Assembly: GCA_902795785.1 (NCBI GenBank)
Contig: CADBMK010000004.1
Coordinates: 1-5,783 of the forward strand
Length of the DNA: 5,783 bases
Direction of reading: 5' to 3'
From: an uncultured Bacteroidia bacterium
Lineage (GTDB): Bacteria > Bacteroidota > Bacteroidia > Bacteroidales > UBA932
The translations under genes were made by a program, and so were the position numbers. This document shows, piece after piece, positions 1-5,163 of the stretch (its first letter is position 1; every line of letters begins with the position of its first letter). A model generated the notes under the pieces. That model had not been told where the DNA came from, searched no databases, and saw only the letters and a program-made list of their open reading frames with translations.

Positions 1-85
1 CGGAGAGTGAGGGATTCGAACCCCCGAACCCGTTAAGGTCAACAGTTTTCAAGACTGCCGCCATCAACCACTCGGCCAACTCTCC
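1..85 (-). tRNA. tRNA-Ser (anticodon UGA)
   Basis: Read on the minus strand this folds as a class II tRNA. The 7-bp acceptor stem is GGAGAGU (85-79) with ACUCUCC (8-2), and the discriminator G is at position 1, typical of tRNA-Ser. The D arm has a GCC/GGC stem. The anticodon stem is gcagt/actgt around the 7-nt loop cttgaaa, which puts anticodon UGA at 51-49. A 16-nt variable arm (41-26) can form a short stem, and the T arm has the TTCGAAT loop (20-14). UGA reads UCA and, depending on modification, other UCN serine codons. The gene ends at the discriminator exactly at the window edge, so whether CCA is encoded cannot be seen. It is co-directional with lspA, 70 bp downstream of it, and has its own promoter-like sequence. 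Confidence 0.97.
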
Positions 86-99
86 AATGTTTTGGGATT

Positions 100-128
100 G
101 CAAAGATAGGCATTTCTACGCCTTTTGC
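100..128. repeat. Imperfect inverted repeat spanning the tRNA-Ser promoter
   Basis: GCAAA (100-104) and AGGC (108-111) are complementary to GCCT (120-123) and TTTGC (124-128). This gives 9 possible pairs with a 3-nt bulge (105-107) and an 8-nt loop (112-119). The arms include the -7 element and most of the -33 element of the predicted promoter. Part of the symmetry follows from both promoter elements containing TTTGC; the AGGC/GCCT core does not. It could be an operator, a hairpin in readthrough transcripts from lspA, or chance. Confidence 0.35.
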
Positions 129-131
129 AAA
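101..131 (-). promoter_or_regulatory. Predicted Bacteroidota-type promoter of tRNA-Ser
   Basis: On the minus strand TTTG (131-128) is followed by exactly 19 nt and then TATCTTTG (108-101). This matches the known Bacteroidota primary sigma consensus (-33 TTTG, -7 TAnnTTTG) at every fixed base. Transcription would start near position 96, about 11 nt before the mature tRNA 5' end at 85, a plausible short leader for RNase P removal. The spacing equals that of the ileS promoter in this window. There is no experimental support. Confidence 0.65.
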
Positions 132-148
132 AAAAATCAAAGATTTTG
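129..148 (-). terminator. Possible weak intrinsic terminator after lspA
   Basis: Seven bases past the lspA stop, the minus strand reads AAAATC (147-142), loop TTT (141-139), GATTTT (138-133), and the T run continues to 129, giving eight consecutive T. The shape fits a rho-independent terminator, but the stem has only one G-C pair in six, so it is weak and may not terminate fully. The T run leads directly into the -33 TTTG of the tRNA promoter, so some readthrough into tRNA-Ser is plausible. Confidence 0.35.
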
Positions 149-155
149 TTAGCTC

Positions 156-707
156 TTACTTCTCTTTTTCTTCAGACGCAAAGAACTTGTACTGGAACAG
201 AACAAGATAGAAAGCACCCACTGTCACGCAGCTGTCCGCGAAGTTGAACACCGGCGAGAAGAAAAGCACCCTGCCGTCGGAGGCGTGAATGAGCGGGAAG
301 TAAAACATATCCACCACCTTACCGAACATAAGAGGTGCATAGTCGAAAATAAGACCGTAGAAAAGGCAATCCACAATATTGCCCAAGGCTCCGGCCGTAA
401 TAAGGGTAAGCCCCACAAGAACACCTGTAGGAGCCTTTCTGATATTAAGCCTGTGAATCCAGACGCAGAGGGCGCCAAAAAGGCAGACCCTGAAGAACGA
501 GAGCAGGAACTTGCCTACTACGCCGCCGAAGGCCATACCGAAGGCCATACCCTTGTTCTCCACGAAGAGAATCTGGAACCAGTCCCCAATAACTGAGAAA
601 TGTTCGCCGAGAGACATATTTGTCTTCACGGCGAACTTTATAATCTGATCAATGAGTACCAGGACAACTCCCAGTATCAACAATGCTTTTCCTCTGGAAA
701 TCTTCAT
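156..707 (-). CDS. lspA: Lipoprotein signal peptidase (signal peptidase II)
   Basis: This 183-aa inner-membrane aspartyl protease cleaves the signal peptide from diacylglyceryl-prolipoproteins just before the lipidated cysteine. It follows Lgt in lipoprotein maturation and is the family inhibited by globomycin. About four hydrophobic membrane segments are visible (near residues 8-26, 66-84, 94-112 and 158-175). Family signatures are D20-Q21 in the first helix, N51 in NKGMAFG, the catalytic-Asp motif GNIVD (D113) and the second catalytic-Asp motif FNFAD (D158). The usual Arg after the first Asp (GNxxDR) is Cys114. The stretch between the two Asp residues (114-157, with VVDMFYFPLI at 131-140) makes it longer than the E. 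coli protein (164 aa), as is common in Bacteroidota. The ATG at 707 lies 5 bp after the TraR/DksA-like stop, so the two are probably co-transcribed. No clear Shine-Dalgarno is seen, normal for this phylum. Identity is very secure. Confidence 0.96.
   Translation of the reverse strand: MKISRGKALLILGVVLVLIDQIIKFAVKTNMSLGEHFSVIGDWFQILFVENKGMAFGMAFGGVVGKFLLSFFRVCLFGALCVWIHRLNIRKAPTGVLVGLTLITAGALGNIVDCLFYGLIFDYAPLMFGKVVDMFYFPLIHASDGRVLFFSPVFNFADSCVTVGAFYLVLFQYKFFASEEKEK
526..549 (-). repeat. 12-bp in-frame tandem repeat inside lspA
   Basis: CCGAAGGCCATA occurs twice back to back (526-537 and 538-549) with no mismatch. On the coding strand it spells the four-residue unit twice, giving GMAFGMAFGG near residues 53-62, next to the conserved Asn51 of the LspA NxGxAFG motif. 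Identical codons in both copies suggest either a recent duplication or simple codon coincidence in a Gly/Ala/Phe/Met-rich loop. The reading frame is kept. Confidence 0.6.
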
Positions 708-712
708 CTATC

Positions 713-1123
713 TTAATTCTTGCCTGTCTTGGCAAGCATTTCCTTGGCCTCAACTGTGAGAGTTGCGTGCGGTACGAGTTTAAGACGCTCCTTAGGTATA
801 AGCTTTCCTGTTACACGGCATATACCATAGGTCTTATTCTCGATGCGCTGGAGAGCACCCTCAAGATTCTGGATGAACTTATATTGACGCTGGGCAAGCT
901 GGCTTGCCTCTTCCTTTGTCATCTGATAAGATCCGTCGTCCTCCACAGTCTTGAAAGCTGGCGTCGTGTCCTCGATGTCATTAGAACCATTGTGCATGAC
1001 TACCTTACGGAGAGTATTGTACTCGGCCTTTGCCGCCTCAAGCTTCTCCTCGATAATCGTCTTGAATTCGGCGAGTTCCGCATCACTATAGCGGGTCTTC
1101 TCTGTTTTAATCTCGTCAGCCAT
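713..1123 (-). CDS. TraR/DksA-family protein with degenerate zinc finger
   Basis: This 136-aa protein resembles the DksA/TraR family, whose members bind in the RNA polymerase secondary channel and alter promoter response, in some cases with ppGpp. The N-terminal two thirds (about 13-97) are charged and helix-rich, fitting the coiled-coil hairpin. The C-terminal part (99-127) aligns with the C4 zinc finger: YGICRVTGKLIP, then KERLKLVPHATL. Of the four zinc-ligand positions only C102 is kept; the other three are T105, T123 and A126. The acidic DxxDxA tip of E. coli DksA is not recognisable, although acidic residues occur at 49-52 and 61-63. As I recall, this cysteine-poor form is common in Bacteroidota, so it is probably lineage-typical rather than damage. 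The gene lies between ileS (63-bp gap) and lspA (5-bp gap). The ATG at 1123 is preceded by an AT-rich leader. Family assignment is firm; true DksA function is not shown. Confidence 0.88.
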   Translation of the reverse strand: MADEIKTEKTRYSDAELAEFKTIIEEKLEAAKAEYNTLRKVVMHNGSNDIEDTTPAFKTVEDDGSYQMTKEEASQLAQRQYKFIQNLEGALQRIENKTYGICRVTGKLIPKERLKLVPHATLTVEAKEMLAKTGKN

Positions 1124-1169
1124 AATAGAATGTATTAAGTGTAATGAATATTTCTTGTAGTTGGCAATT

Positions 1170-1200
1170 TCAAGATACGAATAATTCTAAATCTTTGCAA
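1170..1200 (-). promoter_or_regulatory. Weak candidate internal promoter before the TraR/DksA-like gene
   Basis: On the minus strand TTG (1200-1198), at the very end of ileS, is followed after 20 nt by TATCTTGA (1177-1170), which differs from TAnnTTTG at two of the six fixed bases. It would give a leader of about 40 nt. The 63-bp gap leaves room for an internal promoter, so the TraR/DksA-like gene and lspA may be partly expressed independently of ileS. The match is poor and could be chance. Confidence 0.2.
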
Positions 1201-4200
1201 CAGAAATCATAATAGATTTATCGCTCCAATCAACTTCTGCGGCATTTTCAGCCTTATCAAGAGGAAGAAGTTCAACGCTCTTGGCAAGTGTCTGGTTGGC
1301 AACGTACTCCTTGAAATCTGAAAGTGAGGATTCAATCTCCGAATAGTTCTCGCCGTCGGCAAATACCTTAACGGCAATCCTGTCGGTAACTTCGAAATCA
1401 GCCGCCTTACGAAGGTTCTGAATACGGTTCACAAGCTCGCGGGCCGTACCTTCCCTGCGAAGATCGTCAGTAATCTCAATGTCAAGGGCCACTGTGAGAG
1501 GGCCGTCAGAAGCGACGAGCCATCCCGGCATATCCTCTGAAGAGATTTCGTAGTCACCCGGATTGAGAACAACCTCACCGCCCTCGAGGGCAAGCTTGTA
1601 AGCCTCAGCAGCCGCCTCGGCAGCCTGAATCTCAGATATTGTCTTCTGGTCGAATGCACCGAATGCTGCGGCAATCTCCTTCATCCTCTTACCATAGGTC
1701 TTTCCAAGCGTCTTGAAGTTAGGCTTGATCTTCTTTGTAATGATGCCTGTGGTATCTGAAAGAAGCTGAGCGTCCTTGACGTTAACCTCCGTGAGGACAA
1801 TTGACATAACCTTTTCAAGCTGTTCCCTGACCTTGTCGCTGGTCACAGGGATGACAAGCTTGGAAAGAGGCTTGCGGACATTGATACCCACCTTCTTTCT
1901 GAGGGCAAGGACAAGTGATGAAGAACGCTGCGCAAGCACCATTCTTTCCTCGAGGTCCTTGTCGATGAGTTCTTCCCTGCACTCCGGCATAGCCTCGTAA
2001 TGAACTGACTCCTTTCCTGGAACGAGGTCGAGGAAGAGGCGGTCCATATAGAACGGAGCGATAGGAGCCGCAAGAAGGGCGATGTCCTTGAGAATCTCAT
2101 AAAGGGTCTGGTATGCGCTGAGTTTGTCCTCGCCGCAACCTGCGCCCCAGAGGCGCTTCTTGTTGAGACGGAGATACCAGTTACTGAGTTCGTCGCCTAC
2201 GAAATCCTGGATGAGACGGCCTGCGGTGGTCACGTCGTAATCCTCGTAAGCGGCTACGGTCTCCTTGATGAGAGTATTGAGTTTTGAAATAATCCACTTG
2301 TCGAATTCCGGACGGTTCTCATAAGGAACCAGAGGAGCCTCCGGGTCGAACTTGTCGATGTTCGCGTAAACCGAGAAGAGGGAGTAGCTGTTGTAGAGGG
2401 TGCCGAAGAACTTCTTGCGCACCTCGTCAACACCGCTCTCGTCATAACGGAGGTTATCCCAAGGCTGAGAGTTGGTAAGCATGTACCAACGTACAGGATC
2501 CGGGCCGAATTTATCAAGCTGTCCGAACGGATCCACCGCATTGCCAAGACGCTTACTCATCTTGTTACCGTCCTTGTCGAGGACAAGTCCGTTGGAGATG
2601 ACGCGCTTGTAAGCAGGGGTTCCGCTGATCATGGTATGGATTGCGTGGAGGGTATAGAACCATCCGCGTGTCTGGTCCACACCTTCGGCGATGAAGTCAG
2701 CCGTGCAGCCGAACTTCTCGCTTGAGAGGTTGCGAAGGCCTTCCTGAGCGTAAGGCATGGCTCCTGAATCGAACCATACGTCGATAAGGTCGGTCTCGCG
2801 GATCATCTTCCTGCCGCTGTCTGATACGAGGAAGATATTGTCCACGTATGGGCGGTGAAGATCAATCTTATTGTAGTTGTCCAAAGACATGTCTTCAGTA
2901 TCGAAGCCCTTGTCCCTGAACGGATTTGATGTCATGAAGCCGGCAGCCACAGCCTTGTCGATCTCCGCATAGAGTTCCTTGATGCTGCCGATGCACTTTT
3001 CTTCCTTGCCGTCCTCGGTGCGCCAGATTGGAAGAGGCGTTCCCCAGTAGCGGCTACGGCTGAGGTTCCAGTCCTGGATATTCTCAAGCCACTTTCCGAA
3101 ACGTCCGGTACCCGTAGCCTCCGGCTTCCAGGTAATGGTGTCGTTGAGCTTCATCATCTGCTCACGGACTGCGCTGGCCTTGATAAACCAGCTGTCCAGA
3201 GGATAATAAAGCACAGGCTTGTCCGTACGCCAGCAGTGAGGATAGTTGTGCACGTGCTTTTCTACCCTGAAAGCCTTACCCTCGTGCTTAAGCATAACGG
3301 TAAGGTCAATGTCGAGGGTTGCGTCGTCAGGTCCGAGGTTAGGGTCATAGGCGTTCTTCACGAAACGTCCGGCCCACTCGGCGTAAGAATCCACCTTGAC
3401 GCACTTCTTCTTGTAGTCCTCACTCATATCCTCGAGGCGGAAGAAACGGCCCTGCTTGTCAACCTGGGCATAAATGTCGTCGTTGACATCCTTTACCCAG
3501 ATGCCAGGGACGCCGGCAGCCTTTGCCACCTTGGCGTCGTCCGCACCGAATGTAGGAGCGATATGTACGATACCGGTACCGTCCTCTGTAGTGACATAGT
3601 CACCCGGGATGACACGGAAAGCGTCACCCTCTTCAGGAGAGAACCAGTCGATAAGCTGTTTGTAGCGGATACCAACGAGGTCGCGGCCCTTGTACTCGCC
3701 GTCAAGAACCTCAAATGGGACCTTGCCGTTGAACCAGACATTAAGGAGAGCCTTGGCAACGACGTAGATTGCTTCCGCTCCGGTATAAGGGTTGGCAGAC
3801 TTGACACGGACATAGTCAATGCCAGGGCCTACGCAGAGAGCGGTATTTGAAGGAAGTGTCCAAGGTGTGGTAGTCCACGCAAGGAAGTAAACAGGAGTCT
3901 CACCCTCAAAGAGCTTCTCGCTCTCGGCGTTGCGCACAACCTCAAACTGACACGCAGCCGTTGTGTCCTTGACATCACGGTAGCAGCCAGGCTGGTTGAG
4001 CTCGTGGGAGCTGAGGCCAGTACCGGCAGCCGGAGAGTATGGCTGGATGGTGAATCCCTTGTAAAGAAGGCCCTTGTCGTAAATCTTCTTGAGAAGGTAC
4101 CACAGAGTCTCGATATAACGGTTATCGTAGGTAATGTACGGATCCTTCATATCCACCCAGTATCCTACGCGGTTGGTAAGGGTCTCCCACTCGCGGGTGT

Positions 4201-4579
4201 ACTTCATGACCTCCTTGCGGCAGGCTGCGTTGTACTCCTCCACGGAAATCTTCTTACCGATATCCTCCTTGGTGATTCCAAGATGCTTCTCCACACCAAG
4301 TTCTACAGGAAGGCCGTGGGTATCCCATCCGGCGCGTCTGTGTACCAGATAACCGCACTGCGTCTTGTAACGGCAGATTGAGTCCTTGATTGAACGGGCC
4401 ATAACGTGGTGGATACCAGGCATACCGTTTGCTGAAGGCGGTCCTTCAAAGAAAATGAATTCCGGAGCGCCCTCCCTGTATTCAAGTGACTTCTCAAATG
4501 CGTGATTTTTCTGCCACCTGTCAAGTACTTCCTTACCGACAGCGACAAGATCAAGTCCGTTATACTCTTTAAATGTCAT
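1187..4579 (-). CDS. ileS: Isoleucyl-tRNA synthetase, eukaryote-like type 2
   Basis: This 1130-aa cytoplasmic class I enzyme activates isoleucine with ATP and charges tRNA-Ile, with an editing domain that removes mischarged valine. In order: N-terminal catalytic part with PPSANGMPGIHH (47-58), where the class I HIGH signature reads GIHH (55-58); CP1 editing domain with WTTTPWTLPSNTA (235-247) and GTGIVHIAPTFGADD (334-348); second half of the Rossmann core with WNLSRSRYWGTPLP (504-517), DVWFDSGAMPYA (600-611) and EGVDQTRGWFY (632-642); KMSKR loop (673-677); helical anticodon-binding domain (about 755-905); and a long C-terminal region (about 906-1130). Length is well above E. coli IleRS (938 aa). 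FGADD where bacterial type 1 enzymes have HGxxD, and the lack of a C-terminal Cys4 zinc site, both mark type 2. I chose ATG 4579 because MTFKEYNGLDL is the expected N-terminus; an in-frame TTG at 4630 would add 17 unconserved residues and sit at the predicted mRNA 5' end. Confidence 0.98.
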   Translation of the reverse strand: MTFKEYNGLDLVAVGKEVLDRWQKNHAFEKSLEYREGAPEFIFFEGPPSANGMPGIHHVMARSIKDSICRYKTQCGYLVHRRAGWDTHGLPVELGVEKHLGITKEDIGKKISVEEYNAACRKEVMKYTREWETLTNRVGYWVDMKDPYITYDNRYIETLWYLLKKIYDKGLLYKGFTIQPYSPAAGTGLSSHELNQPGCYRDVKDTTAACQFEVVRNAESEKLFEGETPVYFLAWTTTPWTLPSNTALCVGPGIDYVRVKSANPYTGAEAIYVVAKALLNVWFNGKVPFEVLDGEYKGRDLVGIRYKQLIDWFSPEEGDAFRVIPGDYVTTEDGTGIVHIAPTFGADDAKVAKAAGVPGIWVKDVNDDIYAQVDKQGRFFRLEDMSEDYKKKCVKVDSYAEWAGRFVKNAYDPNLGPDDATLDIDLTVMLKHEGKAFRVEKHVHNYPHCWRTDKPVLYYPLDSWFIKASAVREQMMKLNDTITWKPEATGTGRFGKWLENIQDWNLSRSRYWGTPLPIWRTEDGKEEKCIGSIKELYAEIDKAVAAGFMTSNPFRDKGFDTEDMSLDNYNKIDLHRPYVDNIFLVSDSGRKMIRETDLIDVWFDSGAMPYAQEGLRNLSSEKFGCTADFIAEGVDQTRGWFYTLHAIHTMISGTPAYKRVISNGLVLDKDGNKMSKRLGNAVDPFGQLDKFGPDPVRWYMLTNSQPWDNLRYDESGVDEVRKKFFGTLYNSYSLFSVYANIDKFDPEAPLVPYENRPEFDKWIISKLNTLIKETVAAYEDYDVTTAGRLIQDFVGDELSNWYLRLNKKRLWGAGCGEDKLSAYQTLYEILKDIALLAAPIAPFYMDRLFLDLVPGKESVHYEAMPECREELIDKDLEERMVLAQRSSSLVLALRKKVGINVRKPLSKLVIPVTSDKVREQLEKVMSIVLTEVNVKDAQLLSDTTGIITKKIKPNFKTLGKTYGKRMKEIAAAFGAFDQKTISEIQAAEAAAEAYKLALEGGEVVLNPGDYEISSEDMPGWLVASDGPLTVALDIEITDDLRREGTARELVNRIQNLRKAADFEVTDRIAVKVFADGENYSEIESSLSDFKEYVANQTLAKSVELLPLDKAENAAEVDWSDKSIMISVAKI

Positions 4580-4589
4580 ATTTTTTGTA

Positions 4590-4597
4590 TACTTTTG
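4590..4597 (+). promoter_or_regulatory. Candidate -7 element of the cvpA-tsaB promoter
   Basis: TACTTTTG (4590-4597) matches the Bacteroidota -7 consensus TAnnTTTG at all six fixed bases. The expected -33 region (around 4567-4571) lies in the first codons of ileS and reads CTTTA, only a partial match to TTTG. Transcription would start near 4602, leaving a leader of about 68 nt before cvpA. It is the only full -7 match I found upstream of cvpA on this strand. Confidence 0.42.
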
Positions 4598-4607
4598 CGT
4601 GCTCAAA

Positions 4608-4632
4608 CGTTGATGGAAAACAACCCTCAACG
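4608..4632. repeat. Hairpin-forming inverted repeat in the ileS-cvpA intergenic region
   Basis: CGTTGA (4608-4613) and TCAACG (4627-4632) are perfect reverse complements separated by 13 nt. The repeat lies just downstream of the predicted ileS start site (near 4634) and just downstream of the candidate cvpA start site (near 4602), so it would fall at the 5' end of both mRNAs. Possible roles are a 5' stabilising stem-loop or a protein-binding operator. The 6-bp stem is modest and chance occurrence is possible. Confidence 0.4.
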
Positions 4633-4638
4633 AATTTG

Positions 4639-4669
4639 CAAAGGTAATTAATTTAGCCTTTTATACAAA
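4639..4669 (-). promoter_or_regulatory. Predicted Bacteroidota-type promoter of ileS
   Basis: On the minus strand TTTG (4669-4666) is followed after 19 nt by TACCTTTG (4646-4639), a full match to the TTTG / TAnnTTTG consensus. Transcription would start near 4634, giving an ileS leader of about 55 nt that opens with the inverted repeat at 4608-4632. No T-box or other known riboswitch is recognisable in this short leader. The -33 element directly abuts the cvpA start codon on the opposite strand. Confidence 0.65.
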
Positions 4670-5161
4670 ATGAACTTATTTGATATAGTAATCACCCTGT
4701 GTCTGATAGCAGCCGGAATCAAAGGCTTCTTCAACGGGTTCATACACCAGGCATCCAGCTTCATTTCAATGATACTTGGAATCTGGGTTGCTTATACTTT
4801 TTGCGGAAAGGTTTCATCCTTCCTGCTGCAGTACTTTGAAATCAGCAGGGCGGTCCTTTGCGTCGTAGCCTTCGCCTTCCTTTTCATTGCCGTATCCTTG
4901 ACAGTGGCCCTCATAGGAAAGGGGCTCAACAAACTGATACGCCTTGCAATGATGGGCTGGCTCGACCGCTTTCTCGGACTTATCACAGGCGTGGTTGAAG
5001 CGATGCTGGTCATTCTTGTACTCGTCATCGTTTTCAGCACACTTGCAGACGTCCTGAAATACCACGAACCCCTGTACCTGAGGAAATCACTCCTCTACGA
5101 TGACCTCAAGTCACTGGCGTTCACGGTGTTCCCTTATTTCAAAGACTTAATATTCCATTAG
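4670..5161 (+). CDS. cvpA: CvpA family inner-membrane protein
   Basis: This 163-aa protein has about four membrane helices (near residues 4-22, 29-47, 61-84 and 101-126) and a short polar C-terminal tail. Family features visible are an early Asp in NLFD (D5), spaced glycines G16, G19 and G23 in the first helix region, and LDRFLGLITGVVEAML (98-113), which resembles the conserved NRxLGxxxGxxxG motif of CvpA proteins. The family is named for a gene needed for colicin V production in E. coli and has since been tied to envelope stress tolerance; its molecular activity is not settled, so no specific function is claimed. It opens the plus-strand unit and is followed after 2 bp by tsaB. The ATG at 4670 has an A-rich leader (TATACAAA) and no Shine-Dalgarno. 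Family call is confident from topology and motif; the symbol is a family label. Confidence 0.85.
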   Translation: MNLFDIVITLCLIAAGIKGFFNGFIHQASSFISMILGIWVAYTFCGKVSSFLLQYFEISRAVLCVVAFAFLFIAVSLTVALIGKGLNKLIRLAMMGWLDRFLGLITGVVEAMLVILVLVIVFSTLADVLKYHEPLYLRKSLLYDDLKSLAFTVFPYFKDLIFH

Positions 5162-5163
5162 TG

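Larger units (their letters stand above)
4583..4670. repeat. 9-bp inverted repeat framing the divergent intergenic region
   Basis: TTTTGTATA (4583-4591) and TATACAAAA (4662-4670) are perfect reverse complements placed just outside the start codons of ileS and cvpA. Each gene is therefore preceded on its own coding strand by the same TATACAAAA leader running up to or into the ATG. A-rich sequence before the start is typical of Bacteroidota translation initiation, which may explain the symmetry. The right arm also contains the -33 TTTG of the ileS promoter, and the left arm overlaps the start of the candidate cvpA -7 box. Confidence 0.45.

Noticed and set aside
1..85. tRNA gene as an integration site for a mobile element
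   Set aside because: The tRNA gene is complete, and I see no second copy of its 3' end and no integrase on the visible side; sequence beyond position 1 is not available.
285..596. Plus-strand open frame of 103 codons opposite lspA
   Set aside because: It is fully antisense to lspA, whose catalytic Asp motifs are in the minus frame; its translation is low-complexity charged sequence without a recognised domain.
683..1138. Plus-strand open frame of 151 codons opposite the TraR/DksA-like gene
   Set aside because: It is antisense to a clearly conserved protein, its translation is rich in Leu/Cys/Arg with no recognisable motif, and it has no promoter or leader; it is a shadow frame.
3236..3850. 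Plus-strand open frame of 204 codons opposite the ileS editing domain
   Set aside because: It lies wholly inside ileS, whose motifs (WTTTPWTLPSNTA, GTGIVHIAP) are conserved there. Long antisense frames are common opposite such genes, and the translation looks like no family I know.
4580..4630. Longer ileS start at the in-frame TTG (4630), adding 17 residues
   Set aside because: The extra residues are not IleRS-like, the TTG lies only a few bases past the predicted transcription start, and MTFKEYNGLDL at ATG 4579 is the usual N-terminus.
4580..4669. T-box or other amino-acid-sensing leader before ileS
   Set aside because: The predicted leader is about 55 nt, with no T-box core sequence, specifier loop or terminator/antiterminator pair.
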